A stretch of DNA of 64,000 nt from an uncultured Oscillospiraceae bacterium (GCA_947626265.1 CANQRM010000001.1:62001-126000), one strand, 5' to 3'; shown: positions 9,521 to 17,180, counted from the first letter of the stretch. Translations and numbers: made by a program. Notes: generated from the letters alone by a model not told the origin.

Positions 9521-11313
9521 TTTTTAATGCAACCGGTGGCGGCGGTGGAACCGGCAGTATCGCCCTTGATACCATTACCCTCACCAGCCAGCCCACCACG
9601 AAGGATTACAAGGTCGGGCAGTCATTCTCCAAGGCCGGCATGACCGTGCAGGCCAACTATACCAACGGCGCCACGAAGACGATAGAGGATTACAGTGTTT
9701 CCCCCTCTGGCCCTCTGTCGTTCGGCGTGGACCATGTCACCATCAGCTATACAGAGGACGGCGTTACGGCCACGCAGCGCATCGACATCACCGTCACCCG
9801 GACGGAGATCCCCATTCCTACTCAGAGCGTCCAGCTGACGTACAACGGTCTGGCCCAGTCCCCCTCCTGGAACAACTACGACCCCACGAAGATGGATATT
9901 GCCGGCCTCGAGGAGCAGACCAACGCCGGCAACTATCAGGTCACATTCACGCCCCACGAGGAATACAGCTGGCCCGGCGCGGATCATACTGTCAAGACCG
10001 TCACATGGACCATCAAGCGCAAGGCCGTTCCTGTGCCTACGCTCACCAGCAGTCTGATTTACACCGGCTCCCCCCAGGCGCCGACGTGGAACAACTACGA
10101 CCAGACGGCCATGTCCATGACGGGAGGCGAGGCCAAGACAGACGCCGACACCTACACTGCCATCTTCACGCTGAACGACAACCACGATTGGAGTACCGGC
10201 GGCCATGACCCCAAATCCATTCAGTGGACCATTGCCAAGGCGAACTGCGATCTGAAGCTTACCCCGGCAAAAATTACCCTCTCGCCGTCCCTCATGTCCA
10301 CGACCATCTCTGTGTCCCGCGAGGGCGACGGTGCAATCACGGCGCGGTCGGATGCCCCCACGATATTCTCTGCAGTCGCGGCGAATACCACGATCACCGT
10401 CACCAGCGTCAACAAGACCACCGGCGACGGCAACGTGCTGGTGTCTGTGGCGGCCACGAAGAACTATAACGGCGTGACGGACCAGAAGGTGCCTGTTACC
10501 GCCGAGTTCGTCCCGGCCAAAGCCGAGCTCAATGCCATGTCGTGGAAGGACATCAAGACGGTCATCGAAGCGGGCCTTGCCTCGGATTATTGGAAGGTCG
10601 GCGACACCAAGACCATCACTATCAACGGCACGGTGGCCGGCTTTGCTTTCACAAATTACCAGGTAGACGTGTTCATCCTGGGCTTCAACCACAACAGCGC
10701 CATCGAGGGCACCAACCGGGTCCACTTCGGCATCGGCAAGAAGAACGGCAAGCTTATAGCCCTCTGCGATGGCAACTATAACAGCAGCGGCTCCGGCGCC
10801 GGGTTCCGTATGAATACCTCCAACGACAACGGCGGCGGCTGGAACGCATCGTATATGCGCAAGAGCGTCCTCGGCGGCGACAAGAATCCTGCTTCTCCCA
10901 CCGCTGGAACGCTTCTGGCGGCCCTGCCCCCTGACCTGCTGGCCGTGATGTCGATGACCACCAAGTACACCGACAACACCGGCCACAGCAGCAACTTGGA
11001 GGCCAACGTGACGGAAACCCAGGACAGCCTTTTCACGCTGGCAGAGTGGGAGATCTTCGGCGCCCGCTATTATGCCAATGAGTATGAGCAGAAGAAACAG
11101 CAGCAGTATGAGTATTTCAAGACTGGTGCTGGTAAAGACGCATCTGGTCGTATTGCTTATCGGCACACGGCGGAATCTTCCGCCGTGTGGTGGTGGTTGC
11201 GGTCGGCTTATTACTGTAACAGTTACTCTTTCTGTAGTGTCAACAACATCGGCTACTACAACATTTACATTGCCTACTACTCTGGCGGGCTGCTGCCCGG
11301 CTTTTCTATCTGA
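9517..11313 (+). CDS. DGR-diversified tail adhesin with Ig-like and DUF6273 (C-type-lectin-like) domains
   Basis: About 598 residues from ATG 9517, which overlaps the preceding stop (ATGA) and follows a GGGAGGTGG site. An in-frame GTG-like start at 9502 is less likely. Residues about 16-95 look like a bacterial Ig-like domain, 97-240 are two MBG-like repeats (each with NGLAQSP.WNNYD or TGSPQAPTWNNYD), and 240-335 is another Ig-like segment. Residues 340-598 are a DUF6273 domain of the C-type-lectin/FGE-like fold used by DGR targets. The final 42 residues, starting at SSAVWWWLRSA, are the variable repeat. Ten Asn codons of the template are changed here to Tyr, Ser, Ile or Cys. It probably displays the receptor-binding site of the phage. 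Confidence 0.9.
   Translation: MIFNATGGGGGTGSIALDTITLTSQPTTKDYKVGQSFSKAGMTVQANYTNGATKTIEDYSVSPSGPLSFGVDHVTISYTEDGVTATQRIDITVTRTEIPIPTQSVQLTYNGLAQSPSWNNYDPTKMDIAGLEEQTNAGNYQVTFTPHEEYSWPGADHTVKTVTWTIKRKAVPVPTLTSSLIYTGSPQAPTWNNYDQTAMSMTGGEAKTDADTYTAIFTLNDNHDWSTGGHDPKSIQWTIAKANCDLKLTPAKITLSPSLMSTTISVSREGDGAITARSDAPTIFSAVAANTTITVTSVNKTTGDGNVLVSVAATKNYNGVTDQKVPVTAEFVPAKAELNAMSWKDIKTVIEAGLASDYWKVGDTKTITINGTVAGFAFTNYQVDVFILGFNHNSAIEGTNRVHFGIGKKNGKLIALCDGNYNSSGSGAGFRMNTSNDNGGGWNASYMRKSVLGGDKNPASPTAGTLLAALPPDLLAVMSMTTKYTDNTGHSSNLEANVTETQDSLFTLAEWEIFGARYYANEYEQKKQQQYEYFKTGAGKDASGRIAYRHTAESSAVWWWLRSAYYCNSYSFCSVNNIGYYNIYIAYYSGGLLPGFSI
11176..11300 (+). repeat. DGR variable repeat (VR)
   Basis: This 125-bp segment at the 3' end of the adhesin gene aligns without gaps to 11988-12112 (offset 812). 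It differs at 12 positions: 11209, 11215, 11216, 11224, 11227, 11228, 11237, 11249, 11254, 11264, 11266 and 11270. The template has A at every one; the VR has T nine times, G twice and C once. The first 33 and last 30 bases are identical. The GC-rich, A-free end (from about 11281) is the expected initiation-of-mutagenic-homology segment. Similarity stops abruptly at 11301. Confidence 0.97.
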
Positions 11314-11339
11314 TCAGCCGCAGCATAATCGGTCCATAT

Positions 11340-11361
11340 CCCGCCCACGAAAGTGGGCGGG
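11340..11361 (+). promoter_or_regulatory. DGR target hairpin with GAAA loop
   Basis: A perfect 9-bp inverted repeat (CCCGCCCAC / GTGGGCGGG) encloses a GAAA tetraloop, 39 bases after the end of the VR and just past the adhesin stop. Hairpins or cruciforms with a GRNA loop downstream of the VR are known to raise retrohoming efficiency in characterised DGRs. Here the structure and loop match that description. Its function in this element is inferred. Confidence 0.8.
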
Positions 11362-11409
11362 TCCCCGGACCAGGGGCCGCCATCCGCGCCCGGCCCGGGC
11401 GCGGACAAT

Positions 11410-11438
11410 ACCGGCGCGAAGCGCCGGTAAAATTTTTT
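11410..11438 (+). terminator. Rho-independent terminator after the adhesin gene
   Basis: An 8-bp stem (ACCGGCGC / GCGCCGGT, 11410-11428) with a GAA loop is followed by AAAATTTTTT. It would end transcription of the tail operon before the Avd gene. More GC-rich palindromes lie just upstream (11361-11405). Confidence 0.8.
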
Positions 11439-11490
11439 CACAAAATCCGGTCTGTGTGATATAATCGCCTTGCACGAAAGAGGTGGTATC

Positions 11491-11964
11491 ATGTCGGTCT
11501 TGAAGTCGAAGCGGACGGTCAGCAAAATGGAGTTCGTCAACACGGCGAATCAAATCTACGTGGAGACGGTCAACTTCCTCACGCGGCTGTCCGCCCGGTA
11601 TGCCCGCCTGCTGGCAGAGCCAACGGCGCGGATAGCCGGTGAGGTGATGGAGTATGCGGAGAAGGCCAACGCGGTATATCCGTCGGATGACCAACGCCGG
11701 GCGCTGAGGAAGGATTACCTCTTGAAAGCGCGGGCCTCTCTGATGGCCCTGGACGTTCACCTGACGCACTGTTATATGGTGATGAGCCAGAACCCGGAGG
11801 GATGCTTCACGACTGCCAAGGGTAGGCAAATCGACGCCACGGACGCCTCCAGGCGCCTGGATAACATGGCGCAGAACCTCGGAGAGATGATCGACAAGGA
11901 GAACGAGCTTCTTAAAGGCCAGCTGAAGAAGACGACAAAACCTATGGACTCTGCTCTCAACTGA
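11491..11964 (+). CDS. avd: DGR accessory variability determinant (Avd-like)
   Basis: About 157 residues from ATG 11491 with an AAAGAGGTGG site at 11477-11486; an upstream in-frame start at 11470 lacks a site. The protein is all-helical, basic and Ala/Leu-rich, as expected for the four-helix-bundle Avd family. Avd forms a pentamer that binds the reverse transcriptase and template RNA and is needed for adenine-directed mutagenesis. It lies between VR and TR, and its stop is 23 bases before the template repeat, the standard avd-TR-RT order. Assignment rests on fold style and position; no catalytic motif is expected. Confidence 0.82.
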   Translation: MSVLKSKRTVSKMEFVNTANQIYVETVNFLTRLSARYARLLAEPTARIAGEVMEYAEKANAVYPSDDQRRALRKDYLLKARASLMALDVHLTHCYMVMSQNPEGCFTTAKGRQIDATDASRRLDNMAQNLGEMIDKENELLKGQLKKTTKPMDSALN

Positions 11965-11987
11965 ATTTGGGTGTGCATCTGCAAGTG

Positions 11988-12112
11988 TCTTCCGCCGTGT
12001 GGTGGTGGTTGCGGTCGGCTAATTACAATAACAGTAACAATTTCTGTAATGTCAACAACAACGGCAACTACAACAATAACAATGCCTACTACTCTGGCGG
12101 GCTGCTGCCCGG
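11988..12112 (+). repeat. DGR template repeat (TR)
   Basis: This 125-bp copy aligns to the VR at 11176-11300. It contains 33 adenines concentrated between 12021 and 12091, arranged as 14 AAY (Asn) codons when read in the VR frame, ten of which are altered in the VR. Adenine loading at first and second codon positions is the DGR strategy for wide amino-acid change without stop codons. The 3' end (CTGGCGGGCTGCTGCCCGG) has no adenine and matches the VR exactly. Confidence 0.97.
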
Positions 12113-12362
12113 ATCTTGCGAGGTCACATGGAGTAACGGACGGCCCATGGTGGGCCGCCGCGTGAAAGACGACCAAAGCAAAAGGAGATGTACTTCCCAG
12201 GCCGAAAGGTCAAAAACTGTCCACTGACGGCTCTACACGGACGCTGCTTGCATGGCGGGGGACGGCGCTCACCTCGTTTCATGTGTCGGGCCTAAGTAGT
12301 TTAGACGCGCCCCTACAAGACGGCTATGCGGTGGGCGAACACTCTTTTTTGGAGAGAACAGG
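12113..12362 (+). ncRNA. Non-coding DGR spacer between TR and reverse transcriptase
   Basis: This 250-base stretch has no credible gene; a short frame at 11967-12227 only reads through the TR. In studied DGRs the RNA spanning avd, TR and this spacer folds to prime cDNA synthesis and recruit the RT-Avd complex. GC-rich self-complementary parts are visible (for example GGCCCATGGTGGGCC near 12143). A GGAGAG site at about 12350 serves the RT gene. The limits of the RNA are not determined. Confidence 0.6.
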
Positions 12363-13508
12363 ATGACCAGCGAGGAACGCCGTGAGGCGAGATACCGGCG
12401 GCGGCGACAGCGCCGCTGGGAAAACAAGAAGGCCCGGAGCGAGGCTCTAGGCCCGATTGATCGTGTCTTCAGCTACCGTAAGATGTTCCGATATGGTCTG
12501 AAGTGCTGTTGCAACGTGGACTGGAAACAAAGCACACAGAACTTCAAGCCGCACCTCTTTTCCCGGACGGCGATCAACCGGCGGGATATAGTGCATGGCG
12601 TGTGGGTCCCCCATAACTGCCAGCACTTCACCCTCCGGGAGCGGGGAAAGGTCCGGGAGATAGACGCTCCGCGCATCATAGACCGGCAGATCCACAAGAC
12701 CCTCTGCAAAGAGGTCCTTATCCCCCTATACTCCCCCTGCATGATATATGACAATGGGGCAAGCTGTGAGGGGAAAGGGCTGCACTTCGCTTTTCGTCGG
12801 CTGAAGGAGCAGCTGCACCGGCATTACCGGCTGTACGGTCGCGCCGGTGGAATTGCCCTTCTTGACCTAAAGGGGTTCTTCCCCAACGCTCCCAGGTATC
12901 AAATCTTCGCTCAGCACCGCCTCATATTTGACCGGCAGATACGGGCGCTGGCAGATGTGGCCGTCGCCCATTCACCGGCAACGGGCCAGGAGCGGGGTAT
13001 GCCCCTGGGCCTGGAGCCAAGCCAGCAAGAGATGATATTCCTCCCCTCCCCGGTGGACAACTGGCTCAAATGCCAGGCGTCCGTACATGGAGCCGCCCAC
13101 TACATGGACGACTACTATGTGATTTACCCAGACGTGGAAAAACTGAAAGACATCATCCGGCGGCTGGTCCGGCGCTTTGAGGCTATGGGCATCCGCGTCA
13201 ACAAAAGCAAGTGCCAGATAGTCCCCCTCACAAATCCTTTCCGCTTCTGCAAAGCAAAGTTTCAACTGAAGGAGAACGGGGCCGTCATAGTCAACGGCAG
13301 CCGCGGCGGGATGAAGCGGGCCCGGCGCAAGCTCCACCTGTTCTATGAGGAGTACAAGCAGGGCAAGCGGACCCTGGCCGAAGTCCACCAGTATATGGAG
13401 TGCCAGACGGCGTACTACAAGAACTACAACGATCACGGCCGGCTTCTGCATATCCGACGGATATACTATGCACTGTTCCACGACGCCTTGGAACAGGCCC
13501 CAGCGTAA
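12363..13508 (+). CDS. DGR reverse transcriptase
   Basis: This 381-residue protein copies the template RNA with frequent errors at adenines; the cDNA then replaces the VR. Motif 3/A is LLDLKGFFPNAP with Asp168. Motif 4 is LGLEPSQ (about 215-221), the (I/L/V)GxxxSQ form typical of DGR enzymes instead of QGxxxSP. The catalytic box is YMDD at 247-250, followed by YYVIYPD. The N-terminal 30 residues are very Arg-rich and probably bind RNA. No maturase or endonuclease domain follows, as expected for DGRs. It starts 250 bases after the TR and ends before a terminator. Confidence 0.96.
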   Translation: MTSEERREARYRRRRQRRWENKKARSEALGPIDRVFSYRKMFRYGLKCCCNVDWKQSTQNFKPHLFSRTAINRRDIVHGVWVPHNCQHFTLRERGKVREIDAPRIIDRQIHKTLCKEVLIPLYSPCMIYDNGASCEGKGLHFAFRRLKEQLHRHYRLYGRAGGIALLDLKGFFPNAPRYQIFAQHRLIFDRQIRALADVAVAHSPATGQERGMPLGLEPSQQEMIFLPSPVDNWLKCQASVHGAAHYMDDYYVIYPDVEKLKDIIRRLVRRFEAMGIRVNKSKCQIVPLTNPFRFCKAKFQLKENGAVIVNGSRGGMKRARRKLHLFYEEYKQGKRTLAEVHQYMECQTAYYKNYNDHGRLLHIRRIYYALFHDALEQAPA

Positions 13509-13527
13509 ACCCATACCAGTGAACCAA

Positions 13528-13558
13528 GCGACCTCGCAAATGCGAGGCCGCTATTTTT
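13528..13558 (+). terminator. Terminator after the reverse transcriptase
   Basis: The inverted repeat GCGACCTCGC / GCGAGGCCGC (one mismatch, AAAT loop) is followed by TATTTTT. It closes the DGR transcription unit 20 bases after the RT stop. Confidence 0.75.
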
Positions 13559-13591
13559 ATACTCATTTCAGAGCAACAGGAGGATATTCGT

Positions 13592-13873
13592 ATGCTCATT
13601 ACATGGGACACGATAATCAAGGCTGGCTCCGTCATCGGTGCGCTTGCCGCCATTGTTGGGGCGCTTGTCGCCATCTACAAGCTGGTGGAGAGTATCAAGG
13701 AGCAGAAGCGGGTACAGGCTCAAATGCAAGCAGAGTTGACCATCATCTGCTACGGGCTGAAGGGCGCCTTGGAAGGGCTCATTGAAAACGGTTGCAACGG
13801 GCCCTGCAAGGAGGCACTGGACCGCCTAGAGAAACACTTGAATAAGGCGGCCCACGATCAAAACCAGCCCTGA
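13592..13873 (+). CDS. Small phage membrane protein upstream of the lysis genes
   Basis: This 93-residue protein has an N-terminal hydrophobic helix (about 10-30), then a charged helical region and a Cys-containing end (LICYGLKGALEGLIENGCNG-like). An AGGAGG site precedes the ATG at 13592. Similar small proteins occur beside holins in Clostridia phages. A role in lysis is possible, but no diagnostic feature is seen. Confidence 0.75.
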   Translation: MLITWDTIIKAGSVIGALAAIVGALVAIYKLVESIKEQKRVQAQMQAELTIICYGLKGALEGLIENGCNGPCKEALDRLEKHLNKAAHDQNQP

Positions 13874-14044
13874 CGACATCTGTTCTAGGTATAAAAAAAC
13901 GCCCCCCGAAGGGGGCGGCGTCCGAACTTCAACCTCGCAATTTCTCTAGCATCACGCAGACGCTCTGAAATAGTGGCACGAGGCGGGACACCTACATCAT
14001 ACCACCCATGGCGAAAAATGCAATATTTTTTAGGAGGAAAAGCT
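13874..14044. other. Intergenic gap with a strong hairpin
   Basis: The stem GCCCCC / GGGGGC with CGAA loop (13901-13916) is preceded on the plus strand by seven A. The U-tract needed for termination is therefore on the minus strand, but no minus-strand gene enters from the right. It may block antisense transcription. Nothing else coding is seen. Confidence 0.5.
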
Positions 14045-14329
14045 ATGAACGAGAAGAACGAGATTCAGGAGGCCGTCGAGGAAACCGACCTGGCAGAGCT
14101 GGCCACCGACGATGGGGGCGGTCTGACCCCGGACGAGAGGAAGACCATTATCGACAAACTGTGCGACCTGTTCACGATGCGGTCCGCCATTGCGCTGATA
14201 GTGTGCGTGGCGTTCTGTTACCAGGTGTTCCGAGGCGAGGTAGGCGTCGAGGACCTGAAGACCATCTTCATGATGATTTTGACCTGGTACTTCGCCGCCG
14301 ACACCAGCAAGAAGACCGGCAATGGGTAA
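14045..14329 (+). CDS. Phage holin-like or lysis-region membrane protein
   Basis: About 94 residues from ATG 14045, set by TTTTAGGAGGAAAAGCT. The upstream in-frame extension to 13973 lacks a site. The N-terminal 45 residues are acidic, followed by a hydrophobic helix (about 50-68) and a second weaker one (about 74-90). This fits a small phage membrane protein next to a holin. It overlaps the next gene by eight bases. Confidence 0.7.
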   Translation: MNEKNEIQEAVEETDLAELATDDGGGLTPDERKTIIDKLCDLFTMRSAIALIVCVAFCYQVFRGEVGVEDLKTIFMMILTWYFAADTSKKTGNG

Positions 14330-14591
14330 GCATGAGCCCGAGAAGTCCGGCATCGGGACGTTGACCGTGTTTGTGGTGGTCGTTTTTCTCACGGTCATAG
14401 CTTACACGGCAACGGTCCTGTGGTACAACTGGAACGGCCGCGAGGTGCAGGATAGCCTCAACACTGGCTTCTACGGCCTGTTCGGGGCAGAGTTCGGCAT
14501 CACCGGCGGCATCCAGATCGCCAAGACTATCAAGGCCTTCCTGGAGGGCCGGAGAAAACGAAAGGAAAGCGAGGATATGGAAGATGAGTAA
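14322..14591 (+). CDS. Putative holin
   Basis: This 89-residue protein has a hydrophobic helix at residues 10-33, a short loop, a second moderately hydrophobic segment (about 45-68) and a strongly charged C-terminus (RRKRKESEDMEDE). That is the layout of small holins, which open the membrane for the endolysin. It overlaps both the preceding gene and the endolysin start. Holins share little sequence, so the call rests on topology and position. Confidence 0.65.
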   Translation: MGKHEPEKSGIGTLTVFVVVVFLTVIAYTATVLWYNWNGREVQDSLNTGFYGLFGAEFGITGGIQIAKTIKAFLEGRRKRKESEDMEDE

Positions 14592-15396
14592 ATGCACAGC
14601 AGCCCAGGCCGTGGCGTCCATGGATTATTGGGTGGGCTATATGGAAAAGGCCACCTCCGCATACGCCACCAGCCGGGACAAGTCCGTTTTCACGAAGAAC
14701 GCCGGCCATAACAACTGGACCTATGCGGGCCATATCAGTGGCCTCAACGGCGGAACCGGCGCCGCCTGGTGTGCCATGCAGGACGGCTTGGCGATCTATG
14801 AGGCGTGCGGAAACGACAAGGCCGCTGCCAAGGAGATCTTGTGGGGTGTCTGGCCGTACACCAACGCCGGCCAGGTCTACGATGCGGCTCCTGCCAACAT
14901 GAAGGGCAAGCGTGGTTCCTGGAAGCCCAAGCCGGGCGACATTATCGACTTCCAGAAGGGCGGCGTCCGGGTGCATACCGCCATGGTCTACGCGGTGGAC
15001 GATAAGTACGTCTACACCGACGAGGGCAATAGCTCCGATATGTGCAAGCGCCGGTCCTACCTGCTGACCGACACCTACATCTTCGGATATGTGCGCCCTA
15101 ACTATGCCGCCGCCTCCGGCGACGACCCCGCCCTGCCCGAGAAGGACCAGTACGGCGCGGTAATCTACCGGGACATCGGCCTGCACGAGCTGTCCAAGGG
15201 CTGCGCCGGTCCCGAGGTCAAGACCATCCAGCGCATCATCTTCGCCCGGGGCATCAACAAGAACCTGGACGTGGACGGCGCCTTCGGCCCGGATACCAAG
15301 AGCGGCGTGATTGCCCTGCAGAAGCAGCTGAACCTCTCCGCCGATGGCATCGTGGGGAAGGATACCTGGAAGAAACTGCTCACGGAGCTGGACTGA
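14584..15396 (+). CDS. Endolysin: Cys/His peptidase-like domain plus peptidoglycan-binding domain
   Basis: This 270-residue protein degrades host cell wall at the end of the lytic cycle. Residues 1-170 look like a CHAP/NlpC-type cysteine hydrolase: Cys63 in GAAWCAMQD is the probable nucleophile, and His131 in VRVHTAMVY the probable base, followed by a YTDEGN segment. Residues about 182-268 form a PG_binding_1 domain (CAGPEVKTIQRII, then DVDGAFGPDTKSGVIALQ and LSADGIVGKDTW). No signal peptide is present, consistent with holin-dependent release. It overlaps the holin-like gene by eight bases. Confidence 0.85.
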   Translation: MSKCTAAQAVASMDYWVGYMEKATSAYATSRDKSVFTKNAGHNNWTYAGHISGLNGGTGAAWCAMQDGLAIYEACGNDKAAAKEILWGVWPYTNAGQVYDAAPANMKGKRGSWKPKPGDIIDFQKGGVRVHTAMVYAVDDKYVYTDEGNSSDMCKRRSYLLTDTYIFGYVRPNYAAASGDDPALPEKDQYGAVIYRDIGLHELSKGCAGPEVKTIQRIIFARGINKNLDVDGAFGPDTKSGVIALQKQLNLSADGIVGKDTWKKLLTELD

Positions 15397-15406
15397 GGAG
15401 GGCACT

Positions 15407-15703
15407 ATGAGGAACACCGATTGGACCCACAGGGTGACGCTGATCGCCTGCGCCTTCATCGTCGCGGCGTTCCTTGTGGCCGTTGGTTCGGCGACCACAT
15501 CTGATGCCGCGTTGCCGGACGTCGTTGACACTGAGCCGCCGCTTTCCGGCGAGGCCCTTTGGCAGAGCCTCCCCCCGGAGCTGCTGTCCAATGTGGTCGA
15601 AGGCAAGATGGAGGAGATCTCCAAGCTGGAAGACGACATCGCCCGTATTCGCGCCATCCAGGAAAACAAGATGGCCATGGCTCAGATGTCCCCCGACGAA
15701 TGA
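15407..15703 (+). CDS. Small membrane-anchored protein after the endolysin
   Basis: About 98 residues from ATG 15407 with a GAGGAGG site ten bases after the endolysin stop. Residues 8-30 form one membrane helix or uncleaved signal, followed by a Pro-rich linker and a short C-terminal coiled coil (about 65-95). A spanin-like job is conceivable from position, but most Gram-positive phages lack spanins. Function is unassigned. Confidence 0.65.
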   Translation: MRNTDWTHRVTLIACAFIVAAFLVAVGSATTSDAALPDVVDTEPPLSGEALWQSLPPELLSNVVEGKMEEISKLEDDIARIRAIQENKMAMAQMSPDE

Positions 15704-15708
15704 ATTAA

Positions 15709-15746
15709 CCCCTCTCTGCGGGATAACCGCAGGGAGGGGCTTTTTC
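15709..15746 (+). terminator. Strong terminator of the late operon
   Basis: A 13-bp stem (CCCCTCTCTGCGG / CCGCAGGGAGGGG, one G-T pair) with a 5-base loop is followed by CTTTTTCTGTTTTT. It separates the rightward late genes from the leftward cargo genes that converge on it. Confidence 0.9.
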
Positions 15747-15858
15747 TGTTTTTAGGGGTTCCTCGGCGTTCCCTGTGGGGTTTCCTCCGAGGTATATGTC
15801 TACATAGGTTTTACTCTGCGGGCGCGTGGAGGGGTGTTTCCTAGCGTTGCAACACCCC

Positions 15859-16158
15859 CTATTCATACACCCACTGCCCACCGGTAAACGGCTGCTTGTA
15901 GTAGCACAGTCCATAGCGGGCGGGATCGGCCTCGAATTCCTCGCGGGTGGCGTTCATGGTGTCGTCGAAGAACGTCCGCCCGTCGAACAGGTCCTTGACA
16001 TCGCCGTAGAAGAACAGGGCGCAGAGTTTCCCGCCGGCGGCCTTGGTGCTCTCGATTGCGGAGAACATGGTCCCCGTGTGCCACGTCACTGTCTCCACCT
16101 TTACTTCGCCCCTGGGCGTGAATTCGGCTGAGGCGTATTTGATCTTGCCCTCTATCAT
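15859..16158 (-). CDS. Hypothetical phage protein
   Basis: About 99 residues from ATG 16158, which overlaps the upstream gene's stop by four bases (ATGA). The sequence is mixed alpha/beta, acidic near the end, with no motif I recognise. It is the last gene of the leftward cargo cluster. An in-frame extension to 16380 is rejected because it crosses the neighbouring gene in another frame. Confidence 0.6.
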   Translation of the reverse strand: MIEGKIKYASAEFTPRGEVKVETVTWHTGTMFSAIESTKAAGGKLCALFFYGDVKDLFDGRTFFDDTMNATREEFEADPARYGLCYYKQPFTGGQWVYE

Positions 16159-16406
16159 AGCTGCTCCCCCTTGCCAGCGTGGCTTTCCAAAGCGTCCCTG
16201 ACAGCATCCGGGACATCGGCGGCGCGAAGCGGGCACCACAGAGGAACATGAGGAGTGTTGTCTGGCGGGAAATTGTAGCCCGCAAAACGATCTTCGGAAA
16301 ACCCGCAGAGTATCTCGCAGCTCGTATATCCGCCCTCGCGGTAGTGATATGCCGCCTTGGACAGAGGGCATTCTACACATGATTCCAGATTTGCATATAT
16401 GATTGC
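16155..16406 (-). CDS. Hypothetical Cys-rich phage protein
   Basis: About 83 residues. ATG 16406 is preferred over ATG 16418 because the AGAAAGG site sits 11 bases upstream of it but only one base from the earlier ATG. Five cysteines (a CVECP motif near the start, then CEILCG and LWCPL) suggest metal binding. No family recognised. Confidence 0.55.
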   Translation of the reverse strand, partial: AIIYANLESCVECPLSKAAYHYREGGYTSCEILCGFSEDRFAGYNFPPDNTPHVPLWCPLRAADVPDAVRDALESHAGKGEQL

Positions 16407-16455
16407 CATTAGAAGCATTCCTTTCTCCCCGTCGGCCCGGTAGGACAGGCTTTAT

Positions 16456-16827
16456 TTATTGTTCGGTCCAGAGCTTTATAACCCGCCCGGCGTAGTCACA
16501 TATCGCAGTTGGGTGCATCTCCCAGTCATCTATGTAGGCCCGGCGCCTGTTCCCGTCTGTCCATCCGGGAAGAATATCCAGGACTTCCTGCGCCCATTTG
16601 AACTGCCAGCGGTCCAGTCTGTCGCGCCGCTCATAGAGCGTAGCCGCCACGCAGATGGCCACCACCGCCCGGCCATGGGCCTTGATGCATTCGTCGAAAC
16701 GGTCGCGGGGGTGGTCTGCCAGGTCCTTCGCCGCAGCGTCAACTTTGCGGAGAAGGTCGAACTTCGCCTCGCGGCTCCCGTTCCCGGTCAGCTTCTTTAT
16801 CTCCCGGGCCAGTGTCCTATCAAGCAT
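16456..16827 (-). CDS. Hypothetical phage protein
   Basis: This 123-residue protein is helical and rich in Arg, Asp and Trp, with a basic N-terminus and a C-terminal half ending WEMHPTAICDYAGRVIKLWTEQ. No signal peptide or membrane segment. It overlaps the upstream gene by eight bases, indicating one leftward operon. Function unknown. Confidence 0.65.
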   Translation of the reverse strand: MLDRTLAREIKKLTGNGSREAKFDLLRKVDAAAKDLADHPRDRFDECIKAHGRAVVAICVAATLYERRDRLDRWQFKWAQEVLDILPGWTDGNRRRAYIDDWEMHPTAICDYAGRVIKLWTEQ

Positions 16828-16984
16828 TGGGTTTTGCCTCCTCTATTTTGGTGCGCGTTTTGAGAAGTTTTTTGAGGAATTCGGCCTGGAACGCTGCCTC
16901 GCGGTCGTCATTCGTCCGGCAGGCCACGATCCACTTGCCGAGCCTTTCATACCAGTAGTAGACGGTGAACCGCGTTTTGTCACA
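16820..16984 (-). CDS. Small hypothetical phage protein
   Basis: About 54 residues from ATG 16984, which overlaps the upstream stop; AAGGAGGTCTTTGACA precedes it. A longer frame from 17047 is rejected as it lies inside the neighbour. It begins with a beta-like YYWYERLGKWIVACR segment and ends in a basic helix. Function unknown. Confidence 0.6.
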   Translation of the reverse strand, partial: CDKTRFTVYYWYERLGKWIVACRTNDDREAAFQAEFLKKLLKTRTKIEEAKPNA

Positions 16985-17177
16985 CATTGTCAAAGACCTC
17001 CTTAATCTTTTCCTCGGTGATGCCGCCATAGGTATATCCGTTGTCATGGCTCAAATAGACCGGCGCGTCCTCGTCGTAGTCCTGGAGGAGCTTCACCAGC
17101 TCCCCCACCGTCATGGTCTTCCGTACCTGGTCGATGTCGTAGCCCTCACGATCAGCGGCGATAATCACTCTTGCCAT
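16980..17177 (-). CDS. Small phage/plasmid-type protein with TVGELVKLLQDYDEDAPVYL motif
   Basis: This 65-residue protein matches a widespread type of small mobile-element protein. These begin with a short strand, then TVGEL(V/I)..L..(Y/F)..(D/E)APV.(L/V)SHDNGYTYG. The fold is probably a small beta-alpha unit. Its role is not known in any element that I can recall. Confidence 0.65.
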   Translation of the reverse strand: MARVIIAADREGYDIDQVRKTMTVGELVKLLQDYDEDAPVYLSHDNGYTYGGITEEKIKEVFDNV

Positions 17178-17180
17178 ATT

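Noticed and set aside
9622-11166. Long antisense frame (514 codons) over the DGR target
   Set aside because: Mirror frame of the adhesin; no start signal and composition dominated by Gly/Arg/Val/His.
11967-12227. Frame of 86 codons over the template repeat
   Set aside because: It is the VR frame read through the TR; no ribosome-binding site, and the TR acts as RNA template.
13901-13916. Rightward terminator
   Set aside because: The A-run is upstream on the plus strand, so the U-tract is on the other strand; kept only as a hairpin.
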